DNA of 64,000 nucleotides from DASUFP01 sp036274495. GTDB taxonomy: Bacteria > Bacteroidota > Bacteroidia > AKYH767-A > OLB10. Below, one piece after another: positions 9,286 through 18,039 of this stretch. A program made the position numbers and the translations under genes. The notes beneath the pieces are model-generated. The model ran no database searches, was not told where the DNA came from, and saw nothing but the letters and a program-made list of their open reading frames with translations. The DNA lies in contig DASUFP010000023.1 of NCBI GenBank assembly GCA_036274495.1, positions 4,413-68,412 of the forward strand, in the 5' to 3' direction. The stretch's first letter is position 1; each line of letters starts with the position of its first letter.

Positions 9286-9313
9286 AACCCCGTCCCAAAA
9301 GGCGGGGTTTTTT
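9286..9313 (+). terminator. Intrinsic terminator after the PorE-like gene
   Basis: A seven-base stem AACCCCG/CGGGGTT with a ten-base loop is followed by a run of six T. It lies 19 bases after the stop codon on the plus strand. Confidence 0.85.
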
Positions 9314-9409
9314 ATTGATAATCAGCTATTTACAACGCAGTATAGGAGGTGCTGAACAAATTCACTATTTTTATGTTGGGAATTTTGTGATCTGTTGTCA
9401 ACGGGAACC

Positions 9410-12400
9410 ATGAGTAAGCGCGTTTATTATATTGTTTTATGCTGTCTGTTTATTACGGCAGGGCTCTCGTCTGCTTGGTATTTTTCGGAAAAAAATAACG
9501 GCATCAAGGTAAAAGAACATCCGGGCGAGGAGGAACTTGAAGGAGGCATACCCAAACAAGACCGAATGGATCTTGCCATGGAGCAGGAGTTTGAACTCAC
9601 CCGCGATCCAGCTACCAATACGGTACCCCGTGAACGGCTGCTGCTTGCAAATGCATATGCCGAACAGCTGCGCACCAATGCTGCAGGAGGCAGAGTAGCG
9701 GGAGCTATTCCCGGAATTACATGGGTAGAGCGTGGTCCCGATAATGTTGGCGGACGTACACGCGCTATTATGGTTGATCCGAACGACGCGACTAAAAAAT
9801 CGGTTTGGGCCGGTGGTGTGGGCGGAGGTTTATGGAAGACTACAGATGTTACTGCGGCAAATCCTGTTTGGAATGCCGCCGATGACTTTTTTGCCAACCT
9901 CGCCATTACAGCAATTGCGTACGACCCCGGCAACACACAGGTGATGTACTTCGGAACAGGTGAAGGTTTTTACAACGCAGATTATATTCGTGGCAATGGT
10001 ATTTTCAAAACGACTAACGGCGGTACCACATGGTCTCAGCTGGCAGCTACCAATAACAGCAATTTCTATTATATACAACGCATCGCCGTGAAATCAAACG
10101 GAGAGGTTTATGCCGCCACCCGCAGCGGTTTGTTCCGGTCGACAAATGGCGGCACTTCATGGACACAAGTTCTCGGCTCGGGTAACGGATCTTCAAGCAG
10201 TGCTATTTCGGATGTCGAAATTGCCGCCGATGGAACAGTATATGCGGCCATTGGATTGTTCACCCAGGACGGAGTATACAAATCAGCAACCGGCGCCGCA
10301 GGCAGCTGGACAAAATTAAATACCGGCACAAACGGATTTGCAGCTTCAGGATTTCAGCGGATTGAAATTGCCTGCGCTCCGTCGAATGCGAATTATATTT
10401 ATGCCCTGGCACAGGGAACGGGCAATGGCATATCTCAAATTTTACGCTCTACGGATGCAGGTGCCAACTGGAGTGTAAGATCAAATCCTGTTGACGCCGA
10501 TGGCGGTGTTGGTGCCGACTTCACCCGCAGTCAGGCATGGTACGATCTTGCTGCTGCAGTTGATCCGAATAATGAAAACATCTTGTATGTAGGAGGTGTT
10601 GATTTATTTAAATCCACAAACGGCGGATCATCATGGCAGCAGATTGCGCACTGGTACGGAGGATTCGGTTACCAGGAAGTGCACGCCGATCAGCACGCAA
10701 TTATTTTTGAGCCGGGCAACTCAAGCGTTATTTATTTCGGCAACGATGGCGGCATATGGCGATCCGGTAATGGCACGGCAACCATTCCTACGATTACGCA
10801 CAAGAGTAAAAACTACAACGTAACACAATACTATGCCTGCGCTATGAACCCGACAGCGTATTCGTCGCAGTTTATGGCCGGCGCCCAGGATAACGGCACA
10901 CAGCAATACAATTCGCTTGGCATTAACAGCACTGTTGAAGTAACCGGCGGTGACGGATGTTTTTGTCATATTGATCAGAACCAGCCGCAGTATCAGTTTT
11001 CATCTTACGTGTACAACAATTATTACCGTTCCACCAACACAGGGGCATCCTTTTCCGGTATAACAAGCAACAACAACGGCTCGTTTGTAAATCCTACCGA
11101 CTACGACGATGCCAACAACAACCTGTATGCCTGTTTCGGTAACGGAACATACTATGTAATTCTAAATGCACCCGCAAGCAACACGTTAAATTCGCGATCG
11201 GTTACAGCATTTAACAGCGGAAAAGTCACGCATATTTCTGTTTCGCCCAACACATCAAACCGCGTCTTTTTTGGTCTCAACAACGGACGCGTAGTGCGTG
11301 TTGATAATGCGAACAGCGCCACACCAACGGGAACCAACATTACCGGTGCCGGCATGCCGACTACCAGCGTAAGCTGTATTGCCATTGAGACGGGAAACGA
11401 TAATCACCTGCTTGCAACCTACAGCAGTTATGGTGTTACCAGCGTGTGGGAGACAACCAACGGAGGCACATCATGGACTTCGGTAGAGGGCAATTTACCG
11501 GATATGCCTGTGCGGTGGGCGCTCTTTAGTCCTGTAAATGCGCAGCAGGCATTAATAGCAACCGAACTGGGTGTTTGGTCTACCGACCTGCTTTCGGGTG
11601 GCGCAACGGTGTGGGCTCCTTCAAATACGGGACAGGCAAATGTACGGACAGACATGCTTCAAATCCGCACTTCCGATAACCTGGTAATTGCCGCAACCCA
11701 TGGCCGCGGATTATTTTCAACAGATGTGTTCAGCACACCTTATCCTGATTTTACTTCCGACAAACAGCTCAGTTATACCGGTAAACAAATTGCCTTTACG
11801 GATGCTTCGTATAAATCCACTTCATGGGCATGGGATTTTGGTGACGGCACAACAGCTACTTCACAAAATCCTCTTAAAACATACTCATCACCCGGACTAT
11901 ATACGGTAGTACTTCAAATTAATGGCAACAGCGCCTATACAAAAACAAAAACTTCATATATACTCATTCTTCCCAACAAAGGAATACCATATGATCCTAC
12001 AATGGGAGGCAGCTTCGATACCAATCCGATTGATTTTGGCGCTGAACTGGTCTCCGGTACTGCGTTTGAGCGAGGCAATTCGGCAATTGCGGGAAAAAGC
12101 GGAACAAAGAGCGGATCGTATGCATGGGTAACCGGACTAACGGCAGCAACCTATGCTGATAATACCGACGCAAGCCTCTGGACTCCCAACTATAATTTTT
12201 CGGCACCCGGCACCTATACACTGAAATTCTACCGGAAAAATATATTTGAATCCGGATATGATGGATTCCGTGTGGAGTACAGTCTTGATAAAGGCACCAC
12301 CTGGACTGCTTTGGGCAGTGTTGCCGCCAGCTGGTACGACTTTGCAAATTCCACCACCACAACATCCTTCCCGCTGAACGAGCCGTATTTCAATGGCACC

Positions 12401-13102
12401 AAATCGGCCTTTACATTATGTCAGTACGATGTTAGTGCGCTGGCAGGAAATGCAAATGTGGCATTCCGGCTCCGCTTTAAATCGGATATTACTGTTAATG
12501 CCGCCGGAATGGCTATCGACGATTTTGAAATTTCGGGACCCTCAAACGGACCGCTTCCTGTAGAGCTTGTTTCTTTTACAGGGGAGTCTTCAGGTGCTGA
12601 TAATTTACTTAAGTGGCTGACATTATCGGAGGTCGAAAACAAACAGTTCGATCTGGAGCGTTCATCTGACGGATATACATTCTCGCATATTGCAACAATT
12701 TCAGGTAAAGGCACTACCAGTTCCGCATCAGCATACCAATACATAGACAAGGATGCATCGCGTAATTATTATTACAAATTGTCACAAACGGATTACAATG
12801 GTACCGTTAAAGTACTTGGGATTGTTTTAGTGAAGAGAAAAGCCTCTGCTGACCTGGTACGTTTCGTTTATCCCAATCCTTTCCGCGAAAGTTTCAGCAT
12901 TGTATTAGGCGAACCGGCGGCTAAAAACATACAGGTCGACTTGTATGATACAGGCGGCAAACGAGTTTATTCGGCACAACATGCCGTTCAGGATTTTCAG
13001 GTAACAATAACTCCCGGAATGGCCGAAACATTTTCAGGGACCTATTTACTGCAGGTAACTTCCGGCGATAAGGTGTGGACCGGAAAAATAATACGTCAGT
13101 AA
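9410..13102 (+). CDS. Large secreted sortilin/BNR-propeller protein with PKD domain and T9SS type A sorting domain
   Basis: I place the start at ATG 9410 (MSKRVYYIVLCC) rather than the TTG at 9395, because it gives a standard signal/anchor segment. The 1230-residue protein has VPS10/BNR-type propeller blades (about 100-770: VWAGGVGGGLWKTTD, GIFKTTNGGTTW, LFRSTNGGTSW), a PKD domain around residues 775-850 (SWAWDFGDGTTATSQNP), a MAM/jelly-roll-like domain (~880-1040) and a type A sorting domain at the end (FVYPNPFRESFSI ... GTYLLQVTSGDKVWTGKII). It is therefore a T9SS-exported surface or secreted protein, perhaps binding or degrading a polymer as related xyloglucanase-like propellers do, but no catalytic residues can be assigned. 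Its stop directly abuts the convergent rnr stop. Confidence 0.85.
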   Translation: MSKRVYYIVLCCLFITAGLSSAWYFSEKNNGIKVKEHPGEEELEGGIPKQDRMDLAMEQEFELTRDPATNTVPRERLLLANAYAEQLRTNAAGGRVAGAIPGITWVERGPDNVGGRTRAIMVDPNDATKKSVWAGGVGGGLWKTTDVTAANPVWNAADDFFANLAITAIAYDPGNTQVMYFGTGEGFYNADYIRGNGIFKTTNGGTTWSQLAATNNSNFYYIQRIAVKSNGEVYAATRSGLFRSTNGGTSWTQVLGSGNGSSSSAISDVEIAADGTVYAAIGLFTQDGVYKSATGAAGSWTKLNTGTNGFAASGFQRIEIACAPSNANYIYALAQGTGNGISQILRSTDAGANWSVRSNPVDADGGVGADFTRSQAWYDLAAAVDPNNENILYVGGVDLFKSTNGGSSWQQIAHWYGGFGYQEVHADQHAIIFEPGNSSVIYFGNDGGIWRSGNGTATIPTITHKSKNYNVTQYYACAMNPTAYSSQFMAGAQDNGTQQYNSLGINSTVEVTGGDGCFCHIDQNQPQYQFSSYVYNNYYRSTNTGASFSGITSNNNGSFVNPTDYDDANNNLYACFGNGTYYVILNAPASNTLNSRSVTAFNSGKVTHISVSPNTSNRVFFGLNNGRVVRVDNANSATPTGTNITGAGMPTTSVSCIAIETGNDNHLLATYSSYGVTSVWETTNGGTSWTSVEGNLPDMPVRWALFSPVNAQQALIATELGVWSTDLLSGGATVWAPSNTGQANVRTDMLQIRTSDNLVIAATHGRGLFSTDVFSTPYPDFTSDKQLSYTGKQIAFTDASYKSTSWAWDFGDGTTATSQNPLKTYSSPGLYTVVLQINGNSAYTKTKTSYILILPNKGIPYDPTMGGSFDTNPIDFGAELVSGTAFERGNSAIAGKSGTKSGSYAWVTGLTAATYADNTDASLWTPNYNFSAPGTYTLKFYRKNIFESGYDGFRVEYSLDKGTTWTALGSVAASWYDFANSTTTTSFPLNEPYFNGTKSAFTLCQYDVSALAGNANVAFRLRFKSDITVNAAGMAIDDFEISGPSNGPLPVELVSFTGESSGADNLLKWLTLSEVENKQFDLERSSDGYTFSHIATISGKGTTSSASAYQYIDKDASRNYYYKLSQTDYNGTVKVLGIVLVKRKASADLVRFVYPNPFRESFSIVLGEPAAKNIQVDLYDTGGKRVYSAQHAVQDFQVTITPGMAETFSGTYLLQVTSGDKVWTGKIIRQ

Positions 13103-15355
13103 TTACCGCTTTCCTTTCTTTTTCTTCTTTTTAAAATCTCCGGGAGTCTTTACAGGCTTTCGCGGATTGACTTCAGTTTGTCCTGCCAGCAGAAAATCAA
13201 TTTGTTTTTTTGACAGGTCGGTATTCTTTATTTCCACTTTTACGCCATCACCTAATCGAAACAGCACGCCGGAGCGGTGTCCTATGATACAATAATTTTG
13301 TTCGTCAAATTCATAATAATCGTTTCCGATGTCACGCAGCCGCACAAGCCCTTCACATTTGTTCTCCACCAGCTCAACATAAAAACCCCATTCGGTTACA
13401 CCCGATATGATTCCATCAAAAACAATCCCCTTTTTATCTTCAAGGTATTGCACTTGTTTGTATTTTATGGATGCGCGCTCTGCCTCCGAAGCTTTAATTT
13501 CCATGTCGGTTGAGTGCTGACACATTTCTTCGTATGGCTTTTCGTCTACCGATTTACCTCCGTGCATATACAAATCAAGCAGCCTGTGTACTAACACATC
13601 CGGATAACGCCTGATGGGAGAAGTAAAATGCGTGTAGTAATCAAACGCCAGTCCGTAATGGCCAATATTTTCTGTAGTATACACCGCCTTTGCCATAGTA
13701 CGAATGGCCAGCTGTTCAAGTACATTCTGTTCCTTTTTGCCGCGCACTTCGTGCATCAGCCGGTTCAATGAATGTGCAATCTCCTTATCAGATTTGGTAT
13801 CAATTGTGTATCCGAATTTACCCGCGAACAAACGGAAATTTTGCAGTTTCTCAGGAACCGGAGAGTCGTGAATCCTGTAAACAAACACGGGTGGCTTCGG
13901 AAAGAGTTTTTTATTGTCTGCAGAAATTTTCCGCCCTATAAATTCGGCCACTTTTCTGTTGGCCAAAAGCATAAACTCTTCAATCAGTTTGTTTGAATCT
14001 TTGTTTTCTTTTGTGTAAACACCTACGGGATATCCCTTATCGTCGAGCCGGAATTTGATTTCGGATTTCTCAAATGAAATGGCGCCTTTCTTAAATCGGT
14101 TTTCCCGTAATATTTTAGCAATGCGATGCATCAGGAACAACTCTTCTTTCAGATCACCGGAACCCGTTTCAAGTACCTCCTGAGCTTCTTCATAGGTAAA
14201 TCTCCTGTCGGAGTGTATTACGGTTCGGCCGAACCATTCATCTGTTACTGTGCCGTCATCTTTAATTTTGAAGACTGCAGAATAACATAACTTATCTTCT
14301 TTTGGCCGCAACGAACAAACATTATTAGAGAGCTTTTCGGGAAGCATCGGAATCACCCTGTCGACGAGATATACTGATGTGGCTCGGTCATAGGCCTCCT
14401 CATCCATAATGGATCCCTGTTTCAGGTAATACGATACATCAGCAATGTGCACCCCAATTTCCCATGTACCATCGTCGTTGTTTTTTACTGATAACGCGTC
14501 ATCAAAATCTTTTGCATCAACCGGGTCGATAGTAAAAGTGGTTGTTTTACGAAAGTCGCGCCGCCTTTTTATTTCAGCTGCAGGAATGGAGAGACCAATT
14601 TTTTCCGCATCCGCCTCTACATCATCCGGAAAGCGTATGGGGAATCCGTACTCTACCAGAATGGCATTCATTTCGGTGTTGTTGTCGCCGGGATCTCCGA
14701 GAATTTCAACCACCTCCCCCTGGGGATTTTTGGCATCTACAGGCCAGTCGGTAATTTTTACAACAACCTTTTGTCCGTGTGCCGCACCGTTAAGTTTTGA
14801 TCCGGGAATAAATATATCTGCCGGCATACGGTTGCTATCCGGAACCAGAAAGGCGTACTTAGGTAACACCTGTAGCGTACCCGCAAATTCACTTTTTGAA
14901 CGCTGCAGCACCTCGACCACCTCTCCCTCTTTTCGTTTACCCTCTCTTACTGCAAAGAGCTGAATTTTTACCGTATCACCGTTAAGGGCATTTAACGTAT
15001 TACGCGGCGCGATGAAAATATCCTCATCAAAATTTTCATTCATCACAAAGGCTGTGCCTTTGGTTGTGATTTCAATTACACCCTCGACAAATATTTCATC
15101 CGGAATGTACCGGTAACGACCTCTGTCAACCTCTTCGATATCTTCTGCAGCCTTCAGATCGTCCATAACGGCCAGCACTATTTTACGGTTTTTGTCACGA
15201 TCGTCCTTGTAAAGAAAGGCTTCTGCTATTTCCGGGTCGTGTTGATCGACGAGTTTCAATACCTGTTTATAATTCAGGTTGCGGGTGGGGTGTTTTCTGA
15301 AAATCCTTAACAGTGCCTGATGCAGCTCTTTAGGATCGTGATTTTTCTTCTTCAT
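13103..15355 (-). CDS. rnr: Ribonuclease R (RNB-family 3'-5' exoribonuclease)
   Basis: RNase R degrades structured RNA processively from the 3' end and acts in mRNA, rRNA and tRNA quality control. The 750-residue product has cold-shock-type OB domains (about 60-230), the RNB catalytic domain beginning near residue 250 with TIDPVDAKDFDDALSV (the Mg-binding Asp cluster), YYTHFTSPIRRYPDVLVHRLL, an S1 domain (~640-725: GVTEWGFYVELVENKCEGLV) and a basic tail ending in a KKKKKKGKR run. I chose ATG 15355 rather than the upstream TTG at 15364, because a TAnnTTTG -7 element occupies 15362-15369. Divergent from the biotin carrier gene, with 60 bases between. Confidence 0.95.
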   Translation of the reverse strand: MKKKNHDPKELHQALLRIFRKHPTRNLNYKQVLKLVDQHDPEIAEAFLYKDDRDKNRKIVLAVMDDLKAAEDIEEVDRGRYRYIPDEIFVEGVIEITTKGTAFVMNENFDEDIFIAPRNTLNALNGDTVKIQLFAVREGKRKEGEVVEVLQRSKSEFAGTLQVLPKYAFLVPDSNRMPADIFIPGSKLNGAAHGQKVVVKITDWPVDAKNPQGEVVEILGDPGDNNTEMNAILVEYGFPIRFPDDVEADAEKIGLSIPAAEIKRRRDFRKTTTFTIDPVDAKDFDDALSVKNNDDGTWEIGVHIADVSYYLKQGSIMDEEAYDRATSVYLVDRVIPMLPEKLSNNVCSLRPKEDKLCYSAVFKIKDDGTVTDEWFGRTVIHSDRRFTYEEAQEVLETGSGDLKEELFLMHRIAKILRENRFKKGAISFEKSEIKFRLDDKGYPVGVYTKENKDSNKLIEEFMLLANRKVAEFIGRKISADNKKLFPKPPVFVYRIHDSPVPEKLQNFRLFAGKFGYTIDTKSDKEIAHSLNRLMHEVRGKKEQNVLEQLAIRTMAKAVYTTENIGHYGLAFDYYTHFTSPIRRYPDVLVHRLLDLYMHGGKSVDEKPYEEMCQHSTDMEIKASEAERASIKYKQVQYLEDKKGIVFDGIISGVTEWGFYVELVENKCEGLVRLRDIGNDYYEFDEQNYCIIGHRSGVLFRLGDGVKVEIKNTDLSKKQIDFLLAGQTEVNPRKPVKTPGDFKKKKKKGKR

Positions 15356-15361
15356 AATAGA

Positions 15362-15390
15362 CAAAGGTAGCTACATTCCGGCCCTTCCAA
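15362..15390 (-). promoter_or_regulatory. rnr promoter (TTG-N18-TACCTTTG)
   Basis: On the minus strand TTG (15388-15390) and TACCTTTG (15362-15369) are 18 bases apart, as in the Bacteroidota housekeeping consensus. Only six bases separate the -7 element from the ATG, so the transcript would start at or very near the start codon. Confidence 0.6.
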
Positions 15391-15403
15391 CCACTTTTTT
15401 TAT

Positions 15404-15411
15404 TATGTTTG
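15404..15411 (+). promoter_or_regulatory. Possible -7 element of the biotin carrier gene (TATGTTTG)
   Basis: TATGTTTG matches TAnnTTTG exactly and lies four bases before the ATG. No clear -33 element is seen, so this is tentative; if real, the mRNA would be nearly leaderless. Confidence 0.35.
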
Positions 15412-15415
15412 TGTA

Positions 15416-15922
15416 ATGGAATACCAGGTTACCGTGAATGAAAAACGGGTTATTCAGTTAACTCCTTCCGAAAATGGTGGTTTTGTATCCGGCCCCGACA
15501 CTTTTCAGCCCGATATCAGGGTTACCGGCCCCGGAGAGTTCAGTGTGATACTAAATAACAGGTCGTATGTTGCCGAAATTATCAGCACCGACCTGACCCA
15601 AAAATCCTTTAAGGTGAGGGTCAATGGCAATGAGTATGTACTTAAAATTGCCGACAAATACGACAAACTGTTGCAGGAGCTTGGCATGGATGCTTCGGCA
15701 TCGCGCAAAGCCGGCGACTTAAAAGCACCAATGCCGGGACTTGTTGTTGATGTTGCAATTGAAGAGGGTATGGATGTGAGAAAGGGCGACAAGCTCATTG
15801 TGCTTGAAGCTATGAAAATGGAAAACATTTTGAAGGCTGCTGCCGATGGCCGTGTAAAAAAAATTAATGTAATCAAAGGAAATACAGTCGAAAAAAACAC
15901 TGTACTTGTGCAGTTCCAATAA
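15416..15922 (+). CDS. Biotin carboxyl carrier protein (biotin/lipoyl attachment domain)
   Basis: A 168-residue cytoplasmic carrier. The C-terminal ~75 residues form a biotinyl domain: LKAPMPGLVVDVAIEEGMDVRKGD, the biotinylation motif EAMKMEN with acceptor Lys 134, and INVIKGNTVEKNTVLVQF. The N-terminal half is a beta-rich segment typical of the stand-alone BCCP subunits of Bacteroidota acyl-CoA carboxylases (propionyl/methylmalonyl or acetyl-CoA type). No carboxylase or carboxyltransferase gene is adjacent here, so the partner enzyme cannot be decided from context. It is followed 8 bases later by the superoxide dismutase gene. Confidence 0.88.
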   Translation: MEYQVTVNEKRVIQLTPSENGGFVSGPDTFQPDIRVTGPGEFSVILNNRSYVAEIISTDLTQKSFKVRVNGNEYVLKIADKYDKLLQELGMDASASRKAGDLKAPMPGLVVDVAIEEGMDVRKGDKLIVLEAMKMENILKAAADGRVKKINVIKGNTVEKNTVLVQFQ

Positions 15923-15930
15923 TACATATC

Positions 15931-16638
15931 ATGAAAAAATCTACCCGTCGTTCGTTCATAAGGCAAACAGCATTTGCCGCCGCCGCTGTTCCGGTACTTG
16001 GTTCTTTTAATTCATTTGCATTAACCGCTGATGAGCCGTTTACGTTACCGCCATTACCCTATTCACATGATGCCCTCGAGCCGTACATTGATACACTTAC
16101 GATGCAGATTCATCATGGCAAACACCATCAGGGTTATGTAAACAATTTAAACAAGGCGGTTGCCGATGCAGGTATAAAAAATCCTGATCTCGTTTCGCTC
16201 TTAAAAACGGCAGGAAAGCAACCAATGGCTATTCGCAATAATGGCGGCGGCCATTACAACCATTCAATGTTTTGGGAATTGATGACGCCTGCAGGAGGCG
16301 GTGAGCCCAAAGGCCCGGTATCGGACGCCATCAATGCATCTTTCGGCAGCTTTTCATCGTTTCGCGATAAATTTAATGCAGCTGCCAATACCCGGTTTGG
16401 TTCAGGGTGGGCCTGGCTGGTTGCCGATGGCGGAAAACTAACTATTGGCTCTACACCCAATCAGGATAACCCACTGATGGATATTTCAGATATAAAAGGC
16501 AATCCCATAATGGGCATTGATGTTTGGGAACATGCTTACTACCTGAAGTACCAGAATAAACGCGCCGACTATGTCAATGCCTGGTGGAGTTTGATTAACT
16601 GGAATGAGGTGAACAAGCGATTGGCGGCTTCGAAGTAA
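15931..16638 (+). CDS. Tat-exported Mn/Fe superoxide dismutase
   Basis: The 235-residue enzyme converts superoxide to hydrogen peroxide and oxygen. The metal ligands are visible: His61 (MQIHHGKHH), His111 (YNHSMFW), Asp197 and His201 (DVWEHAYY). Gly-rich GGGH before the second ligand and Gln in PNQDNP point to the Mn-type or cambialistic group. The N terminus adds about 30 residues with RRSFIRQ and a hydrophobic AAAAVPVLG segment, a twin-arginine (Tat) signal, so the folded metalloenzyme should be exported to the periplasm, unlike the usual cytoplasmic forms. It probably shares a transcript with the biotin carrier gene 8 bases upstream. Confidence 0.93.
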   Translation: MKKSTRRSFIRQTAFAAAAVPVLGSFNSFALTADEPFTLPPLPYSHDALEPYIDTLTMQIHHGKHHQGYVNNLNKAVADAGIKNPDLVSLLKTAGKQPMAIRNNGGGHYNHSMFWELMTPAGGGEPKGPVSDAINASFGSFSSFRDKFNAAANTRFGSGWAWLVADGGKLTIGSTPNQDNPLMDISDIKGNPIMGIDVWEHAYYLKYQNKRADYVNAWWSLINWNEVNKRLAASK

Positions 16639-16653
16639 TTTCGGAACAAAGCA

Positions 16654-17865
16654 TTAATTTTTGATGTGATCGAATTTGCCATAGTATATTTTACTTCCCA
16701 CCCGGATTTTTACAAAGTATAAACCTTGTGCCATATTTTCAAATTGCAATTGCAATAGATCATTATTATTGTAAAGGTACTTTGTGTGAATTTGTCTTCC
16801 TTGCGGGGTTATGAGAATAACATCTTCTATTTGTGAACCTGCTAATTTTGGAAGCTTAACTGTTAAATGATTGATTGCCGGATTCGGGAAAACACTGAGC
16901 TCTTCGGCGACTTCAACAGAAGCAGGTAAACCAACCGGCATCCCCGGATTACAACTTTCCAAATCTGAAAAGTTTCCTGTAGTAAATGTAAAGGGAATAG
17001 GCGTTCCTATAGTTGCGGTGTTCTGATTTATTTTCACAGGCAGCAACGTTGCGGGATTAATTTGATTACCGATTCCTAATCCAACATATAGTGTATCACC
17101 TAACATAAAACAACCATATGCATTTGCACAGTTAAACGAAACAGGAAAGGATTTTAAGAGATTGCCGGAGGAATTCATAACAAACAACGAATCTGTGTGA
17201 TAAGGAAATGTGGCCGGCCCAACAAAAAAATATACATTTCCGTTCGCGTCTACCGCCTGGTCAGCAACCATAATTAATCTTCCCGGCGGGCATGTATAAA
17301 CAGTACTAATGATGCCGTTACTGTAATGAAACAGACTAAATACTGAAGAGGTTGTATAGCCATCTACATAAACATCATTTTCGAAGCCGCTACAATTTAA
17401 AAAGTTGATCACCGGAAAGCTCGAAATGGTATCCCAACTGCTGCCGTCAAATACATGTAAGCTGGATGGGCTGAAGGTCCCTGTGGCAAAAAAAGTGGGA
17501 CTCATACCCGAAATTCCGGAATTATCATTTGCATAGGCAAGTCCCATTAAGAAGCTGTATGATGGGTAAGTAATACCTGTTGGAGTAATTACTGAATTTA
17601 CAAGTTGAAATTCCTGCAACAAATTAGTATTTTGTGAAATAACCCAAAACGAAGAAGGGTGGCAGGGAACCTGTCCGGAGAAAACCTGTTCCCCCGGTCC
17701 GGGTGCTTCTGAAAAACTCAAAGATAGTGATGATGTATCAGGAGTTTTTAATGAATCAACCACGCCGGTAGGCGACAAGAATTGAGCGGCTACCTCTGAT
17801 GCAATCAATACAAAAAAAATTAATATTGCGTAAATCGGCAATCGTGTAAATGAACGTTTGAACAT
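16654..17865 (-). CDS. Secreted T9SS type A cargo protein of unknown function
   Basis: The 403-residue protein begins with a signal peptide (to about residue 27, EVAAQF). The middle is beta-rich, with short repeats about displayed values (FLMGLAYANDNSG, VFDGSSWDTISSFPV) that resemble an irregular propeller; no named domain is clear. The C terminus is a type A sorting domain (ELSVFPNPAINHLTVKLPK ... GLYFVKIRVGSKIYYGKFDHIKN). It should be moved across the outer membrane by the T9SS. It lies 174 bases after a similar cargo gene on the same strand and converges with the superoxide dismutase gene. Confidence 0.75.
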   Translation of the reverse strand: MFKRSFTRLPIYAILIFFVLIASEVAAQFLSPTGVVDSLKTPDTSSLSLSFSEAPGPGEQVFSGQVPCHPSSFWVISQNTNLLQEFQLVNSVITPTGITYPSYSFLMGLAYANDNSGISGMSPTFFATGTFSPSSLHVFDGSSWDTISSFPVINFLNCSGFENDVYVDGYTTSSVFSLFHYSNGIISTVYTCPPGRLIMVADQAVDANGNVYFFVGPATFPYHTDSLFVMNSSGNLLKSFPVSFNCANAYGCFMLGDTLYVGLGIGNQINPATLLPVKINQNTATIGTPIPFTFTTGNFSDLESCNPGMPVGLPASVEVAEELSVFPNPAINHLTVKLPKLAGSQIEDVILITPQGRQIHTKYLYNNNDLLQLQFENMAQGLYFVKIRVGSKIYYGKFDHIKN

Positions 17866-18039
17866 AAGTGTTTATCTTTTTGAAATGCGTGTATAATTGA
17901 TATCCTCATTTTTATAAAATATTTATTTGTTCGCTACCAAACTATTTGTGATTTACACCTGCATACAATTAGGTGCATCATTGCCACAAACGAGAATATG
18001 AAATAGCAGGTAAAACATCAGACCATACATTTTGCCGAT

